Part shown: piece after piece, positions 45,272 through 55,071 of the stretch | How positions within the stretch are numbered: position 1 is the first letter of the stretch | Layout: every line of letters starts with the position of its first letter | Origin: Methanohalophilus levihalophilus | GTDB lineage: Archaea; Halobacteriota; Methanosarcinia; Methanosarcinales; Methanosarcinaceae | Direction: 5' to 3' | Length of the DNA: 64,000 nt | Assembly: GCF_017874375.1 (NCBI RefSeq) | Contig: NZ_JAGGLK010000004.1 | Span: 1-64,000, forward strand | Made by a program: the position numbers and the translations under genes | The notes under the pieces: model-generated | Told to the model about the DNA's origin: nothing | Seen by the model: the letters and a program-made list of their open reading frames with translations, nothing else | Databases searched by the model: none

Positions 45272-46966
45272 ATGAGCGAAAAGAAACAGAGGATGACAGG
45301 CGCAAGAGCCCTCATCGAATCGCTCCATAGAGAGAATGTCGAGGTGATCTTTGGGTACCCCGGAGGTGTCCTGTTACCCCTTTATGATGAATTGTATGAT
45401 GCTGACATCAGGCACATACTTGTGAGACATGAACAGGCAGCAGCCCATGCTGCGGAAGGATATGCAAGAGCAACAGGAAAGGTAGGCGTATGTCTTGCAA
45501 CATCCGGCCCCGGTGCCACAAATCTTGTAACAGGTATTGCAAATGCCTACATGGATTCCATACCAATGGTAGCGCTAACCGGACAGGTGCCAACATCTCT
45601 GCTTGGAAATGATGCATTCCAGGAAGCTGACATCACCGGAATTACAATGCCAATTACCAAGCACAATTACCTTGTACAGGATGCAAACGATATCCCCCGG
45701 GTTATCAAAGAGGCATTCCATATTGCATCTACCGGCCGCCCTGGTCCCGTATTAATTGATATTCCAAAAGATGTCACAACAGATGAAATTGACTTTTACT
45801 ACCCTGAAAAGATTGATTTGAGAGGCTACAAGCCGACATTCAAAGGAAACCTCCAGCAGGTAAAGAGAGCGGCATCCGCAATTGCAAAATCATCCAGGCC
45901 ACTGATTTATGCCGGTGGAGGAATAATCAGTTCAGGAGCTCATGATGAGCTCATAGAATTCGCAGAAACAATTCAGGCACCTGTAACAACAACCCTGACA
46001 GGAATCAGCAGTTTCCCTACCGGACACCCACTTTATCTGGGAATGCCTGGTATGCATGGAACAAAATATGCGAATTATGCAATTCAGGAATCTGATCTGC
46101 TAATTGCAGTGGGTGCAAGATTTGATGACAGGGTTACAGGAAAACTCCAGTCATTTGCACCAAATGCAAAAGTCATTCATATCGATATCGACCCTGCAGA
46201 AATCTCAAAGAATGTTAAAGTTGATGTTCCGATTGTTGGAGACGCTAAGAATATTCTGGCTTCTCTCAACAAGCATGTCAAAAAGGCCGAAAGGAAGGAC
46301 TGGATTGAAAAGATTAAGAACTGGATAGACAGCTATCCACTCCACTACATTAAGGAGAAAAATTTCAATCTTAAACCACAGTTCATACTTGAGCAGTTGC
46401 ACGAAGTCTGCGATGATGCAATCGTTGTAACCGAAGTCGGTCAACACCAGATGTGGACAGCCCAGTATTACAAGTTCAAAGAACCAAGAACTTTCATCAG
46501 TTCAGGTGGTCTCGGAACAATGGGATACGGTTTCCCTGCTGCAATGGGTGCCAAGGTAGGCAAGCCTGACAAAGTTGTCTTCTGTATAGCAGGTGATGGC
46601 TCATTCCAGATGAACATGCAGGAACTCGCCACAGTTATGCAAAATGACATTCCGGTTATTGTTGTTATCATGAACAACGGTTGGCTCGGGATGGTTAGGC
46701 AGTGGCAGGAATTGTTCTTTGACAAAAGGTATTCATTTACCTGTATTCAGGATAGTGTTGATTTTGTCAAACTGGCTGAAGCCTTTGGAGCTCTTGGAAT
46801 TCGAGTTACCAAAGAGGAAGAAGTCAAACCGGCTATTGAGAAAGCAATCGAAGCTAACAAGCCAACTGTTATTGACTTCATTGTTGAATGTGAAGAGAAC
46901 GTTTCACCAATGGTACCAGCAGGTGCTGCAATTAATGAAATACTTGATCTGGAGAGGAAAGAATGA
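45272..46966 (+). CDS. ilvB: acetolactate synthase large subunit
   Basis: 564 residues. N-terminal [17 protein letters not shown] and [19 protein letters not shown] (catalytic Glu of ThDP activation), central FAD region with [16 protein letters not shown], and ThDP/Mg motif [20 protein letters not shown]. It couples two pyruvates, or pyruvate and 2-oxobutyrate. It starts 1 nt after the preceding stop and overlaps ilvN by 4 nt, so the operon is tight. Confidence 0.96.
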   Translation: MSEKKQRMTGARALIESLHRENVEVIFGYPGGVLLPLYDELYDADIRHILVRHEQAAAHAAEGYARATGKVGVCLATSGPGATNLVTGIANAYMDSIPMVALTGQVPTSLLGNDAFQEADITGITMPITKHNYLVQDANDIPRVIKEAFHIASTGRPGPVLIDIPKDVTTDEIDFYYPEKIDLRGYKPTFKGNLQQVKRAASAIAKSSRPLIYAGGGIISSGAHDELIEFAETIQAPVTTTLTGISSFPTGHPLYLGMPGMHGTKYANYAIQESDLLIAVGARFDDRVTGKLQSFAPNAKVIHIDIDPAEISKNVKVDVPIVGDAKNILASLNKHVKKAERKDWIEKIKNWIDSYPLHYIKEKNFNLKPQFILEQLHEVCDDAIVVTEVGQHQMWTAQYYKFKEPRTFISSGGLGTMGYGFPAAMGAKVGKPDKVVFCIAGDGSFQMNMQELATVMQNDIPVIVVIMNNGWLGMVRQWQELFFDKRYSFTCIQDSVDFVKLAEAFGALGIRVTKEEEVKPAIEKAIEANKPTVIDFIVECEENVSPMVPAGAAINEILDLERKE

Positions 46967-47448
46967 GACACACACTTGCAGTTCTGGTAGAAAACAAGTT
47001 CGGTGTTCTGTCAAGGGTTTCCGGACTTTTCTCAAGACGCGGATACAATATTGACAGCCTTGCAGTGGGCATTACTGAGGATCCCAATATTTCAAGGATG
47101 ACAATTGTAGTTCGTGGTGATGATCATGTCCTCGAACAGGTAATCAAGCAGCTCAACAAACTCATTGATGTGATAAGGGTCATGGATCTCGGCGCGGAGG
47201 AATCCGTGGAAAGGGAACTTGCACTTATCAAGGTCAATGCAGACAAGGATAACCGCGCTGAGATTATCCAGATAGTGGATATTTTCAGGGCAAGAATCGT
47301 TGACGTTGCAGCCCGTACCCTTACAATTGAAGTAACAGGTACAGAAGGCAAAATTGAAGCAATTGAAAACCTGTTGAAACCTTTCGGAATCAAGGAAATG
47401 GCACGTACAGGTAAAATAGCGCTTAACAGGGGAACTAAGAGTCCCTGA
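46963..47448 (+). CDS. ilvN: acetolactate synthase small (regulatory) subunit
   Basis: 161 residues. An N-terminal ACT domain, [20 protein letters not shown] with [14 protein letters not shown], followed by a second regulatory half ending [14 protein letters not shown]. It binds valine and tunes the large subunit. It overlaps ilvB by ATGA and precedes ilvC by 26 nt. Confidence 0.95.
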   Translation: MRHTLAVLVENKFGVLSRVSGLFSRRGYNIDSLAVGITEDPNISRMTIVVRGDDHVLEQVIKQLNKLIDVIRVMDLGAEESVERELALIKVNADKDNRAEIIQIVDIFRARIVDVAARTLTIEVTGTEGKIEAIENLLKPFGIKEMARTGKIALNRGTKSP

Positions 47449-47474
47449 TTACATTGATATTAGGAGATTGAATT

Positions 47475-48482
47475 ATGGTAGAACTATTCTATGACAAAGA
47501 TGCGGATTTCGCCGCAATGGATGGAAGGAAAATTGCAGTTATCGGCTACGGAAGTCAGGGTCACGCACAGGCACAGAACCTGCATGACTCCGGTCTTGAC
47601 GTAGTAGTTGGTCTTCGCGAAGGAAGCCGCCGGTGGAAACAGGCTGAAGGCGATGGCCTTAAGGTCATGACAGTGGAAGATGCAGCCCGAGAAGCAGACA
47701 TCATCCAGATTCTCATGCCCGATGAGATCCAGGCTGATGTTTACAATGAAAAGATTGCACCTGGACTTGAATCCGGAAACGCACTTGTCTTCTCCCACGG
47801 ATTTAACATTCACTACAACCAGATTGTCCCACCAAAAGATGTAGACGTTTACATGGTTGCACCAAAAAGTCCGGGACATCTTGTCAGAAGGACTTACAAA
47901 GAAGGCGCTGGCGTACCTGGTCTTATCGCTGTTTACCAGGATGCAACAGGCAACGCAAAAGCACTTGCACTTGCCCATGCACGTGGTGTCGGATGTACCC
48001 GTGCCGGTGTAATTGAAACCACATTCCGCGAGGAAACCGAGACTGACCTCTTTGGTGAGCAGGTTGACCTCTGTGGTGGTGTTGCATCCCTTATCAAGAC
48101 TTCATTCGAAGTACTTGTTGAAGCAGGATACAAACCAGAGATGGCATACTTCGAGACACTCCACGAACTCAAGCTCATTGTCGACCTCATCCATGAGGGC
48201 GGTCTTGAGAAGATGTGGTACTCCGTATCCAACACCGCAGAATACGGTGGTTTGACTGTTGGTCCACAGGTTATCAACGAAGAATCACGCGAAGCAATGT
48301 ACATTGCTCTTGAGCGTATCCAGAACGGTGAATTCGCTCGTGAATTCGTGCTTGAAGGCAAGACAAACCACGCTGTGCTTACATCCATGGAACGCCTCGA
48401 GAACGAACACCCTGTAGAGGTTGTTGGTAAGAAGCTCAGGGCAATGATGCCATGGCTCAACAGTGAACTTAACGAAGAGTAA
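47475..48482 (+). CDS. ilvC: ketol-acid reductoisomerase
   Basis: 335 residues, class I. The NAD(P)H loop is [20 protein letters not shown], and the specificity loop has GLREGSRRW, with Ser and Arg that fit NADPH. The C-terminal helices hold acid ligands ([15 protein letters not shown] and [13 protein letters not shown]). It isomerises and reduces acetolactate. Terminator follows. Confidence 0.96.
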   Translation: MVELFYDKDADFAAMDGRKIAVIGYGSQGHAQAQNLHDSGLDVVVGLREGSRRWKQAEGDGLKVMTVEDAAREADIIQILMPDEIQADVYNEKIAPGLESGNALVFSHGFNIHYNQIVPPKDVDVYMVAPKSPGHLVRRTYKEGAGVPGLIAVYQDATGNAKALALAHARGVGCTRAGVIETTFREETETDLFGEQVDLCGGVASLIKTSFEVLVEAGYKPEMAYFETLHELKLIVDLIHEGGLEKMWYSVSNTAEYGGLTVGPQVINEESREAMYIALERIQNGEFAREFVLEGKTNHAVLTSMERLENEHPVEVVGKKLRAMMPWLNSELNEE

Positions 48483-48502
48483 CTTTTTACTCTTCCTTTT
48501 TT
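48474..48502 (+). terminator. terminator at ilvC end
   Basis: Stem GAAGAGTAA (48474-48482) / TTACTCTTC (48487-48495), loop CTTT, then CTTTTTT. The stop codon lies in the stem and the T-run reaches the ribosome site of the next gene. Confidence 0.8.
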
Positions 48503-48514
48503 GGAGGAATGATT

Positions 48515-49036
48515 GTGGGAAACACAATCGATACTATTTTTTCCCGGCGTAGTGTCCGGGAATTTACTAAAGAAGATGTGAGTGATGATGCTATCACCAC
48601 CATCCTTGAATGCGGACGCTGGGCACCTTCGGGACTCAACAACCAGCCCTGGAAATTTGTGGTAATTCGAGAGCAAGATGGAATTCATAAACTTGCAGAT
48701 TGCACAAGATACACAAAAACCGTTCTCAGTGCAAATGTCCTGATTGCAGTTTATTTTGATAATGAAACTTCCTACAACAAGACAAAGGATATTCAGGCAA
48801 TAGGAGCGGCTGTACAAAACATGCTGCTTGCCTGCGAAGAACTTGGTCTTGGTGCAGTCTGGCTTGGGGAAATTCTCAACCAGCAGGAAGATGTTGATTT
48901 CATCCTGAAAGCTCCTGAAAATGCAGAGCTTATGGCTGTAATTGCCATAGGGCACCCTGTTGAGAAAGCGAGATCGTCTTCAAGAAAAGACCTTGAAGAT
49001 ATTGTTTTCAGGGAAAAATTCGGCACTAAATGGTGA
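48515..49036 (+). CDS. nitroreductase family protein
   Basis: 173 residues from GTG 48515, spaced 7 nt from GGAGGA; ATG 48509 is too close. FSRRSVREFTKEDV and ECGRWAPSGLNNQPWKFVV are the FMN-binding start of the family, and AIGAAVQNMLLACEELGLGAVWLG follows. It reduces nitro or flavin-type substrates; the natural substrate in methanogens is unknown. It is separated from ilvC by a terminator and so probably has its own transcription or is read through. Confidence 0.88.
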   Translation: MGNTIDTIFSRRSVREFTKEDVSDDAITTILECGRWAPSGLNNQPWKFVVIREQDGIHKLADCTRYTKTVLSANVLIAVYFDNETSYNKTKDIQAIGAAVQNMLLACEELGLGAVWLGEILNQQEDVDFILKAPENAELMAVIAIGHPVEKARSSSRKDLEDIVFREKFGTKW

Positions 49037-49051
49037 TAGAACTTCACCAAT

Positions 49052-49501
49052 TCATTTTTTTGCTGTTTGTGGAATCAAAGACATTTCTATAATCGATTTT
49101 TTAATCTCTTCTATCGGACACTTCTCCCTATAAAAAAGATGAGAATCGCAGGAACAATCCGAGCATCCAAACCTGCTTATTCCGGAATCAAACTTCCCTG
49201 CTAGAAGACATTCGATTCTCTTTTCGGATTCCACATAAACAGCCTCTTCAAGAGCAAAAAGTGGACTCAAAAGCAAATAATCAATATGCCAACGCGGTTT
49301 TTTGGCAGAATCATTCCTCCGCCTTTCAGATAAAGAAATATGTCGATGCATTCGCTTTAGTCCACCAGAACCGAGTGCAGAACCAACATAAAAGTAGTAG
49401 CCGGATTCAAAATCGATTTCCCCAAGACTTCCGACAACTTCTGTACCACCGTCGCATTTCAGGATGAGACAGTACGTTCCTTTGGGAAAACCTTCAGCCA
49501 A
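49052..49501 (-). CDS. DUF123 (GIY-YIG-like) protein
   Basis: 149 residues. GTYCLILKCDGGTEVVGSLG and GYYFYVGSALGSGGLKRMHRH carry the GIY-YIG-like YV-G and R-H residues. KPRWHIDYLL and a Cys-rich part (FGCSDCSCDSHLFY) follow. DUF123 is an archaeal stand-alone nuclease-like fold; function is unproven. It lies 9 nt downstream of the second topoisomerase gene on the minus strand, so it may be linked to DNA topology or repair. Confidence 0.85.
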   Translation of the reverse strand: MAEGFPKGTYCLILKCDGGTEVVGSLGEIDFESGYYFYVGSALGSGGLKRMHRHISLSERRRNDSAKKPRWHIDYLLLSPLFALEEAVYVESEKRIECLLAGKFDSGISRFGCSDCSCDSHLFYREKCPIEEIKKSIIEMSLIPQTAKK

Positions 49502-49510
49502 ATAAATTCC

Positions 49511-51841
49511 TCATAAAAGGTTCCTGAATTTCTTGGAACAACGCTTGTTAATACAGAAATGGCGCGCATCACTTCCAGTCTCCTTAACCCTCACAATGCG
49601 CCATCCACAATCTTCACAAACTTCGTCACGTAGTGTGACCCTTCCCTTTGTAGGATATGAGCATGTAAATCCACATTTCTCAAGGCAGCCCACAAACTTG
49701 GACTTTGCAGTTTCAATCAAAATCATGTCCTTTCCGCATTGAGGACATTTCCCGATTACAGTAGGTGGGTAACATTCCTTTTGCTTTTCACAGGTAAAGC
49801 ACGGACCAACCCCTACTGCCCAGAAATATTTGCCTCCACCAACCTTTAGAACTGAAGGACTGCCCATTTTACATTCACGGGATCGCATCACGTCAAGTGT
49901 ACCCTGTCTGGGAAGTGGATGCGTATTCCTGCAATCAGGATAGCCACTGCAACCCACAAACCTTCCTTTATCAGTACTTATGATTTTAAGAGCCCTTCCA
50001 CATTGATCACAGGTTCCAATGTAATTTTTCTTATCTTCAGCAATCTTTTCATCCTGAATTGTACCGGCAATCCTTGAAACCATTTCTTGCTTTCCGGCAG
50101 TAAGCTGCCCATACATCCGTTTAATTAGAACTACACCTTCATCCAGTGCCTCATCCAAGGATTTCTTGCCATCTTCAACTTCCTGAATCAAAGCTTCAAT
50201 TCTTGCCCTGATCTCAGGTTGTATGAGAATAGGAACACTTGAACCCAAAGCATCCATTAAAGTGTAGCCGGTATCCAGCATATTAATCGTCTTGCCCTTT
50301 GTCTCAAAATAGCCACGTTTCTTATTGGTCTCGATGTGAGATGGAGCAGTTGCTTTAGTCCCGATTCCATGTTTATCCATGAGAGTCAAGAGTTCAGCTT
50401 CAGTCAGCCTTTTTGGAGGAGAAGTTGCTGATTTAGTGTTCTTTAATTCATTTACGCCAACCGTATCTCCCTCTTTGACAGACGGTAGAAGTTTTTCCAT
50501 GGAAGTCTCATAAGGATAAACTTCCATCCACCCTTTTTCCCTGAGAACGGACCCCTTTGAATCAAAAGGCTCATCCTTGACGTGAATTTCAAGCCGGGTT
50601 TTCTCAAACATCGCCTGTTGCATTAGATTTGCAAGGTAGTGCCTGACAACCATATCATAGACATCCCAAGCGTTCGGAAGCCGGACAGATTTTTCAATCT
50701 CAGCTTTTGAAGCTGCCTTTATTGGATGAATTGGAGGGTGATCATGCCCGTCTTTTTTTCCATTGCGTGGAATAATCTCCCTTTCAAGTAACCTGCTTAC
50801 AAAATCGCGGTAATCATCCAGTTTATGGAGGGAAACAAGCATTGACTTGAAATCATGCCCATCCTCGTAGCGGTTAGTCTCAGTCCTCGGATAACTGATA
50901 AACCCTGAAAGATACAGTTGTTCTGCAATTTCAAGGGCTTTATCCGGACTGACACTGAAATACTTGGATGCACGCTTGAGAAACTCATTGGTATTTAGCG
51001 GATATGGGGGATTTGTAGGCTGCTCACGAACTTTTCTTACAACAACCTTTGCGGAATTGCAACCTTCAAGTTTTTTGGAAATTGCAGCTGCTTCTTCGGG
51101 GTTTCGCATATTCCCTTTGCGGTGCTGCCCTTCAAATTGAATTCCATTGAAATCAAAGAGTGCTTCTATCTTCCAGAAATCCTCAGGTTTGAAATTCCGA
51201 ATAGCTTTCTCCCGCTCATACACAAAACCACAAGTTGGGGTCTGGCAGGGACCAATCGAAAGGATATCCTTTGTCCGGGCTTTTTCCCTAACTGAAAGAG
51301 TCACAAAACGCGTAAAGGCCGCACCCATCTTAAGATCAAGAATCTGGCGAGCCTCTGCCGACATGGCTAGGTTTGTGTCCGGTTCCACTAAATTATCAAA
51401 AGCACTGTTGACTTCTTTTGCAGAAAGAGACGAGAAGCGTGCACGTTTTACCGGGAACTTGCCCATCTTTCCGGCAATGTCCCGTGCCTCAAATCCAATA
51501 TTTTCCCCTTCGCGATCATAATCGCAGGCAAGGACTAAATTATCAGCTTCCTTTGCAAGACTCATTACTGCATTTGCATAATTTACCTTTGTAATCCGTT
51601 TTTGCGGTTCTGCCACCAGCAACGAACCCGGATCAACGCCTCGCCAATCCTTGTAAGAAGGATCAAAATCATATGAGGTTATATGACCTGCAAGACCCAT
51701 GATTTTCCAATCTGACCCATCCCTTGTAAATGCGTAAACCGGCAGGTCGTTGACATAGATTCTTTTGCTGTCTCCCCTGCTTAAAATTGCCGCAATCTTA
51801 GCTGCAGCTTTGTTTTTCTCCGCAAATACAACAGTAGTCAT
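49511..51841 (-). CDS. topA: second type IA DNA topoisomerase (archaeal topoisomerase I, zinc-rich)
   Basis: 776 residues. Toprim start VVFAEKNKAAAKIAAILSRG and DYDREGENIGFEARDI, catalytic Tyr317 in GFISYPRTETNRY. The C-terminal 200 residues have several zinc ribbons: CDQCGRALK..CSGYPDC, CFTCEKQKEC, CPQCGKDM..CLEKCGFTC and CEDCGWRI. The first enzyme in the window (9906-12116) has PRTDN and an HhH; this one has PRTETN and no HhH. Two different type IA enzymes of the TopA group in one archaeon is common in Methanosarcinales but their division of work is unclear. Confidence 0.9.
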   Translation of the reverse strand: MTTVVFAEKNKAAAKIAAILSRGDSKRIYVNDLPVYAFTRDGSDWKIMGLAGHITSYDFDPSYKDWRGVDPGSLLVAEPQKRITKVNYANAVMSLAKEADNLVLACDYDREGENIGFEARDIAGKMGKFPVKRARFSSLSAKEVNSAFDNLVEPDTNLAMSAEARQILDLKMGAAFTRFVTLSVREKARTKDILSIGPCQTPTCGFVYEREKAIRNFKPEDFWKIEALFDFNGIQFEGQHRKGNMRNPEEAAAISKKLEGCNSAKVVVRKVREQPTNPPYPLNTNEFLKRASKYFSVSPDKALEIAEQLYLSGFISYPRTETNRYEDGHDFKSMLVSLHKLDDYRDFVSRLLEREIIPRNGKKDGHDHPPIHPIKAASKAEIEKSVRLPNAWDVYDMVVRHYLANLMQQAMFEKTRLEIHVKDEPFDSKGSVLREKGWMEVYPYETSMEKLLPSVKEGDTVGVNELKNTKSATSPPKRLTEAELLTLMDKHGIGTKATAPSHIETNKKRGYFETKGKTINMLDTGYTLMDALGSSVPILIQPEIRARIEALIQEVEDGKKSLDEALDEGVVLIKRMYGQLTAGKQEMVSRIAGTIQDEKIAEDKKNYIGTCDQCGRALKIISTDKGRFVGCSGYPDCRNTHPLPRQGTLDVMRSRECKMGSPSVLKVGGGKYFWAVGVGPCFTCEKQKECYPPTVIGKCPQCGKDMILIETAKSKFVGCLEKCGFTCSYPTKGRVTLRDEVCEDCGWRIVRVKETGSDARHFCINKRCSKKFRNLL

Positions 51842-51895
51842 GATAATTGCATTTAGAAGGAGGTGAAATTACATAAAGATAGCTGGAAAAGCAGT

Positions 51896-52333
51896 TCAGC
51901 GCACCATCAAAACCGGACGTTTGGAGTGACGGAGCACATTTTCGGCAACACTTCCCAAAAGAAAACGATCCATGCCTGAACGACCAAGACATCCCATTAT
52001 AATTAAGTCAATATCAAGCTCATCGGCAACCCTGATAATTTCGTTCACCGGGTGACCTTCTACAATCAAACCTCCAAAATCCACCTTCTCCCTGTCACAG
52101 AGTTTCTCTATTTTAGCAAGTGCTATTTCACCTTCTTTTTGAATGGCAGCATGAGGAACCCGATTTTCTAGCATGAGTTCCCTGCCAGGCATTAGTTGCG
52201 GAAACACTTGTGGAATCACAAAAACAGCGGTTACAGCAGCATCTGTAGAAGAAGCAAGTCTGACAGCTGCATCACCTGCATTACATGCGGGTCTTGAATT
52301 ATCAGTCGCAACAAGTATTCTACTAATCCTCAC
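51896..52333 (-). CDS. universal stress protein
   Basis: 145 residues. ISRILVATDNSRPACNAGDAAV at the start and LIIMGCLGRSGMDRFLLGSVA with ENVLRHSKRPVLMV at the end, where GxxGxxxxLLGS is the ATP-binding loop. The ATP-binding type of universal stress protein. It lies 55 nt upstream of the topoisomerase gene on the same strand. Confidence 0.9.
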   Translation of the reverse strand: MRISRILVATDNSRPACNAGDAAVRLASSTDAAVTAVFVIPQVFPQLMPGRELMLENRVPHAAIQKEGEIALAKIEKLCDREKVDFGGLIVEGHPVNEIIRVADELDIDLIIMGCLGRSGMDRFLLGSVAENVLRHSKRPVLMVR

Positions 52334-52555
52334 ATCTATTCCCCATAATAATATTTCCTGTATAATATTTCAATTTTATTCGATGAAATAGAAGCAGGTA
52401 AAAGAGAAAAAGGTAAATTTACAGAAAAGTTAGAAGTAAGCTGCCATCAGGTAAAACAGGTTGTTTGCTTTGGATGTGAGGAGGTTGTTCCACCCATAGG
52501 CAGCATATTGGTTGAGATTTTACTTTTAGCTATCAATTAGCAATTGTTCGTGTTT

Positions 52556-52858
52556 TTAGAGAGATGTTCCGACAGCAGTAGCAGTCATGCCTTCCTGCAC
52601 AGGGATAGAAGTAGCCATTGGTTTCGCCAGTGTAGGTATCAACCCATACAGGCTTTGCCGTGCATCCTTAAAGTAAAATTTCTCCTGCAGGAAGTCTTCA
52701 ACCTTCAGGCGGTTTAATGCATACCTCACAGTCCTTGGTGGAAGGAATGTCTCCTCTGCAATTTCTTTCTGCGTCAGGAAACCGCGATATTCCAGTACTT
52801 TGAATACCAGTTTCGCAGACGGGGGTAATTCTTCCAGGGTCTTTTTGATTTCTTGCAT
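52556..52858 (-). CDS. winged-helix transcriptional regulator (MarR/TrmB-like)
   Basis: 100 residues. LVFKVLEYRGFLTQKEIAEE and TFLPPRTVRYALNRLKVEDF form a clear winged helix with its recognition helix. The C-terminal YGLIPTLAKPMATSIPVQEG is hydrophobic and may bind a ligand or dimerise. Two overlapping TTCAC/GTGAA palindromes cover its own promoter, so self-repression is likely, and a third lies 2.1 kb away. I expect it to be the binding protein of these sites. Confidence 0.8.
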   Translation of the reverse strand: MQEIKKTLEELPPSAKLVFKVLEYRGFLTQKEIAEETFLPPRTVRYALNRLKVEDFLQEKFYFKDARQSLYGLIPTLAKPMATSIPVQEGMTATAVGTSL

Positions 52859-52957
52859 ATTTTCACCGCTTGTTTCTTTTTTTATCTGTACTTTTATTTC
52901 GTCGCTATCAACAAAAACGATCCCTCATTTCATTTTCACCTTTTTTTGTGTTATGTG

Positions 52958-53008
52958 ATTCACATATGTGAATTCACAACGTGAATATTGTCTATATTGT
53001 ATATATAG
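52958..53008 (-). promoter_or_regulatory. promoter with two tandem palindromic operators
   Basis: Minus-strand TATA box CTATATATA at 53000-53008. Palindrome ATTCACATATGTGAAT at 52958-52973 and near-palindrome ATTCACAACGTGAAT at 52972-52986 cover the expected start near 52975. Nothing else is seen in the 234-nt gap between the regulator and the JAMM gene. Confidence 0.75.
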
Positions 53009-53092
53009 TTAATGGCAATATGAGTCATACTAATAAAATGTGTAGGGATTATGATTTTGAGAAATTAAGAAAGAAGAAACACTCAAACAAAA

Positions 53093-53497
53093 TCATCGAA
53101 GGATAGCGATTTCCCTTATCCCCATGTCAAATAGTTCATATGCAAAAATTCCGTCAATCCCCGCAATCAACCATATTGGAGGAGAATTTTCCATGGATTT
53201 CTGATCCCAGTCTGAGGGGCGGGCATTGCTCTCAGGGTGGGTATGGTACACACCAATTAAATCCATGTTTTCTTTTTCAGCAGTGTCCCAGGCATTGTAA
53301 AACTCCACAGGATCCAGTTCAAAACTTCGCTCCGTCCGCCGGGAATTCTTAATCGGAACGGTTCGCTTCACATACGCAATATCTCCCTCGTAAACACCTA
53401 CAAGAACTCCACATGCCTCAAAAGGGCGATTCAACTCAAGTTCATCAAGTATTAGTTTCACATCTTCTGGAGAAATACTCACTTTGCTGGTACGCAT
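53093..53497 (-). CDS. JAMM/MPN+ (JAB) metalloprotease
   Basis: 134 residues from ATG 53497. Zinc-protease motif: Glu27 in FEACGVLVG, then YHTHPESNARPSDWD with His85, His87, Ser95 and Asp98, the complete JAMM set. In archaea such enzymes (HvJAMM1) remove ubiquitin-like SAMP proteins from targets, or process sulfur carriers. It begins 8 nt after the true end of the frameshifted radical-SAM gene upstream, so they form an operon. A MoaD/SAMP protein and an E1-like enzyme lie 10 kb away in the same region. Confidence 0.9.
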   Translation of the reverse strand: MRTSKVSISPEDVKLILDELELNRPFEACGVLVGVYEGDIAYVKRTVPIKNSRRTERSFELDPVEFYNAWDTAEKENMDLIGVYHTHPESNARPSDWDQKSMENSPPIWLIAGIDGIFAYELFDMGIREIAILR

Positions 53498-53505
53498 ATA
53501 ATCGC

Positions 53506-54482
53506 TCAATCAAGATCTATGTGCGGATTCAGATCACAACCTGTACACGGCAAGCACATTGTTTTTGAAATATCAGCCCTCAACTCATTTTCGTCTAAAA
53601 TCCTCCGAAGAAGGGTGTAAGCCTGAGCAACCGGTCCCTGGTTGGCCTTTCAACATCGATTTCGCCCATGCGCAGAGGATGCATACCGCCTGCACGAAGA
53701 ATGGGAACAACACCCATGGAAACGAGTTCTTCAAGCCCTTTTTCCACAGTTTCATCCGATTCACCCAAACCAATAATAAAATTCGAGAAAACCCTGTTTC
53801 TCCCAAATATGCTTACAGCTTCTTTCAGGTAGTTGAGAATTTCGTCCAGATCCTGATCTGGACACACCTTCGGATACAAGTGCCGATCCATGGTTTCAAC
53901 GTTGTACTTGATTTCATCTGCACCTGCATTTTTCAGGACAACAGAAGAATCCGGTGTCGGGTATACTGACACACCAATAGGAACATCGTGTTTTTTTACT
54001 GCCCTGACAACTTCAAGGGCACGTTTAACTTCATTTTCAGGAGTGCTTTCCACGCCCGAGGTTATAGAAATGGCTTCCAGTTTGCCTGTGGAATGAGCTT
54101 GTTCCACAAGTTCCAAAACCTCGTCGAGGGATTTCACCTTCCCATCAAGTTTTGGAACCGGACAAAATTTGCAATCAAATACGCATTTTTCGCTCATAGT
54201 GATAAATGCCTGACCGGGACAATGAAGCAGTTCCTCCTCAAGCTCACCTCTCACAAATTCCTTGCCACCCTTCATGATTACAATATCATTTCCATCCAAA
54301 ACAGCGCTTAGTGGCGACCCTTCATTCACAGCAAGGCGAACCCGATGACCATCGGATTTGAAAAAGAACGCAGTGCTACCTGCACCCGGTCCTGCAGTCG
54401 GAATGGTTATTTTCCCGATAAGGGATTCATCCATATCCACAGCACCGATTGCGATTAGCTCTGCTTTAACTTCCGGTTTCAT
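53506..54482 (-). pseudogene. radical SAM protein with a 1-nt frameshift near its C-terminus
   Basis: The main frame is 54482-53595 (295 residues) with radical-SAM motif CVFDCKFCPVPK. It ends ...RPTRDRLLRLTPFFGGF at a TAG, the only gene here that would use TAG. In the next frame the sequence continues AYTLLRRILDENELRADISK then TMCLPCTGCDLNPHIDLD and TGA at 53506. A lost G at a GGG near 53617 would join the parts into about 324 residues with a Cys-rich tail (MCLPCTGC) suited to an auxiliary Fe-S cluster. The stop lies 8 nt before the JAMM start. A real mutation, a programmed shift or a sequence error are all possible. Confidence 0.8.
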
Positions 54483-54531
54483 GTATCCAACTCAATAGTA
54501 CCATAATCTGGAAAGACACGTTTTACTGATT

Positions 54532-54942
54532 TCAAATTTCCTTGAAAACCTTCGCAAGGGATTCTCCTTTGACATGGATTGAAAATTCTGAAAAGTATCC
54601 AAATGGAGTTGTGTACACCTCGAAATTTCTGCTTTCAAGTTTTTCTTTGATTATTGAGATGATTTCTGTCGCGAATTCCGGCGATGAATTGCTGTTTGAC
54701 AGATGTGCAAATGAATGCAAGACTATCTTGTCTTTGTTCACTTTATTGAGATACCATTTGAGATTCCTTACTGCAGTTTTTATTACCTTGTTTTCCCTTT
54801 CTTCATCCTATGCTTCAACATGGATAAAAATAACAGCAGCGTCTTCTATCTTCTCCTCTTTCTCCATATCTTCTGCTGTTTCGAGGTTTTTTTCAAAGGT
54901 CTCAAACCAGAAGTCTTCGGTATCAAACATTAGTAATTTCAT
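54532..54942 (-). CDS. ThrRS editing-domain-like protein (tRNA-Thr_ED) with in-frame UAG
   Basis: The frame 54942-54532 gives 136 codons, the usual length of an archaeal stand-alone ThrRS editing-domain protein. A single TAG lies at 54808-54810 (codon 45), between VIFIHVEA and DEERENKVIKTAV. The rest reads ALNKVNKDK-type helix, then LHSFAHLSNSNSSPE and TTPFGYFSEFSIHVKGESLA, the signature of the D-aminoacyl-tRNA deacylase-like fold. It clears Ser from tRNA-Thr or D-amino acids. A GGTGA site precedes ATG. UAG is probably pyrrolysine or a suppressible stop; a dead gene is the alternative. Confidence 0.75.
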
Positions 54943-55071
54943 AATTCACCTTTCTGTTTCCATAGCTAAATGGAAGTGTATTTCCGGTAAATATAAGCAA
55001 TTCAACTGACAAAAATTGCCAGAATCAACAAAACATGCAGTCATTGCTTCCCAGAAACATATCACCACATG

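Noticed and set aside
52334-52555. Possible gene between the stress protein and the winged-helix regulator
   Set aside because: The longest frames are under 25 codons on either strand with no ribosome site.
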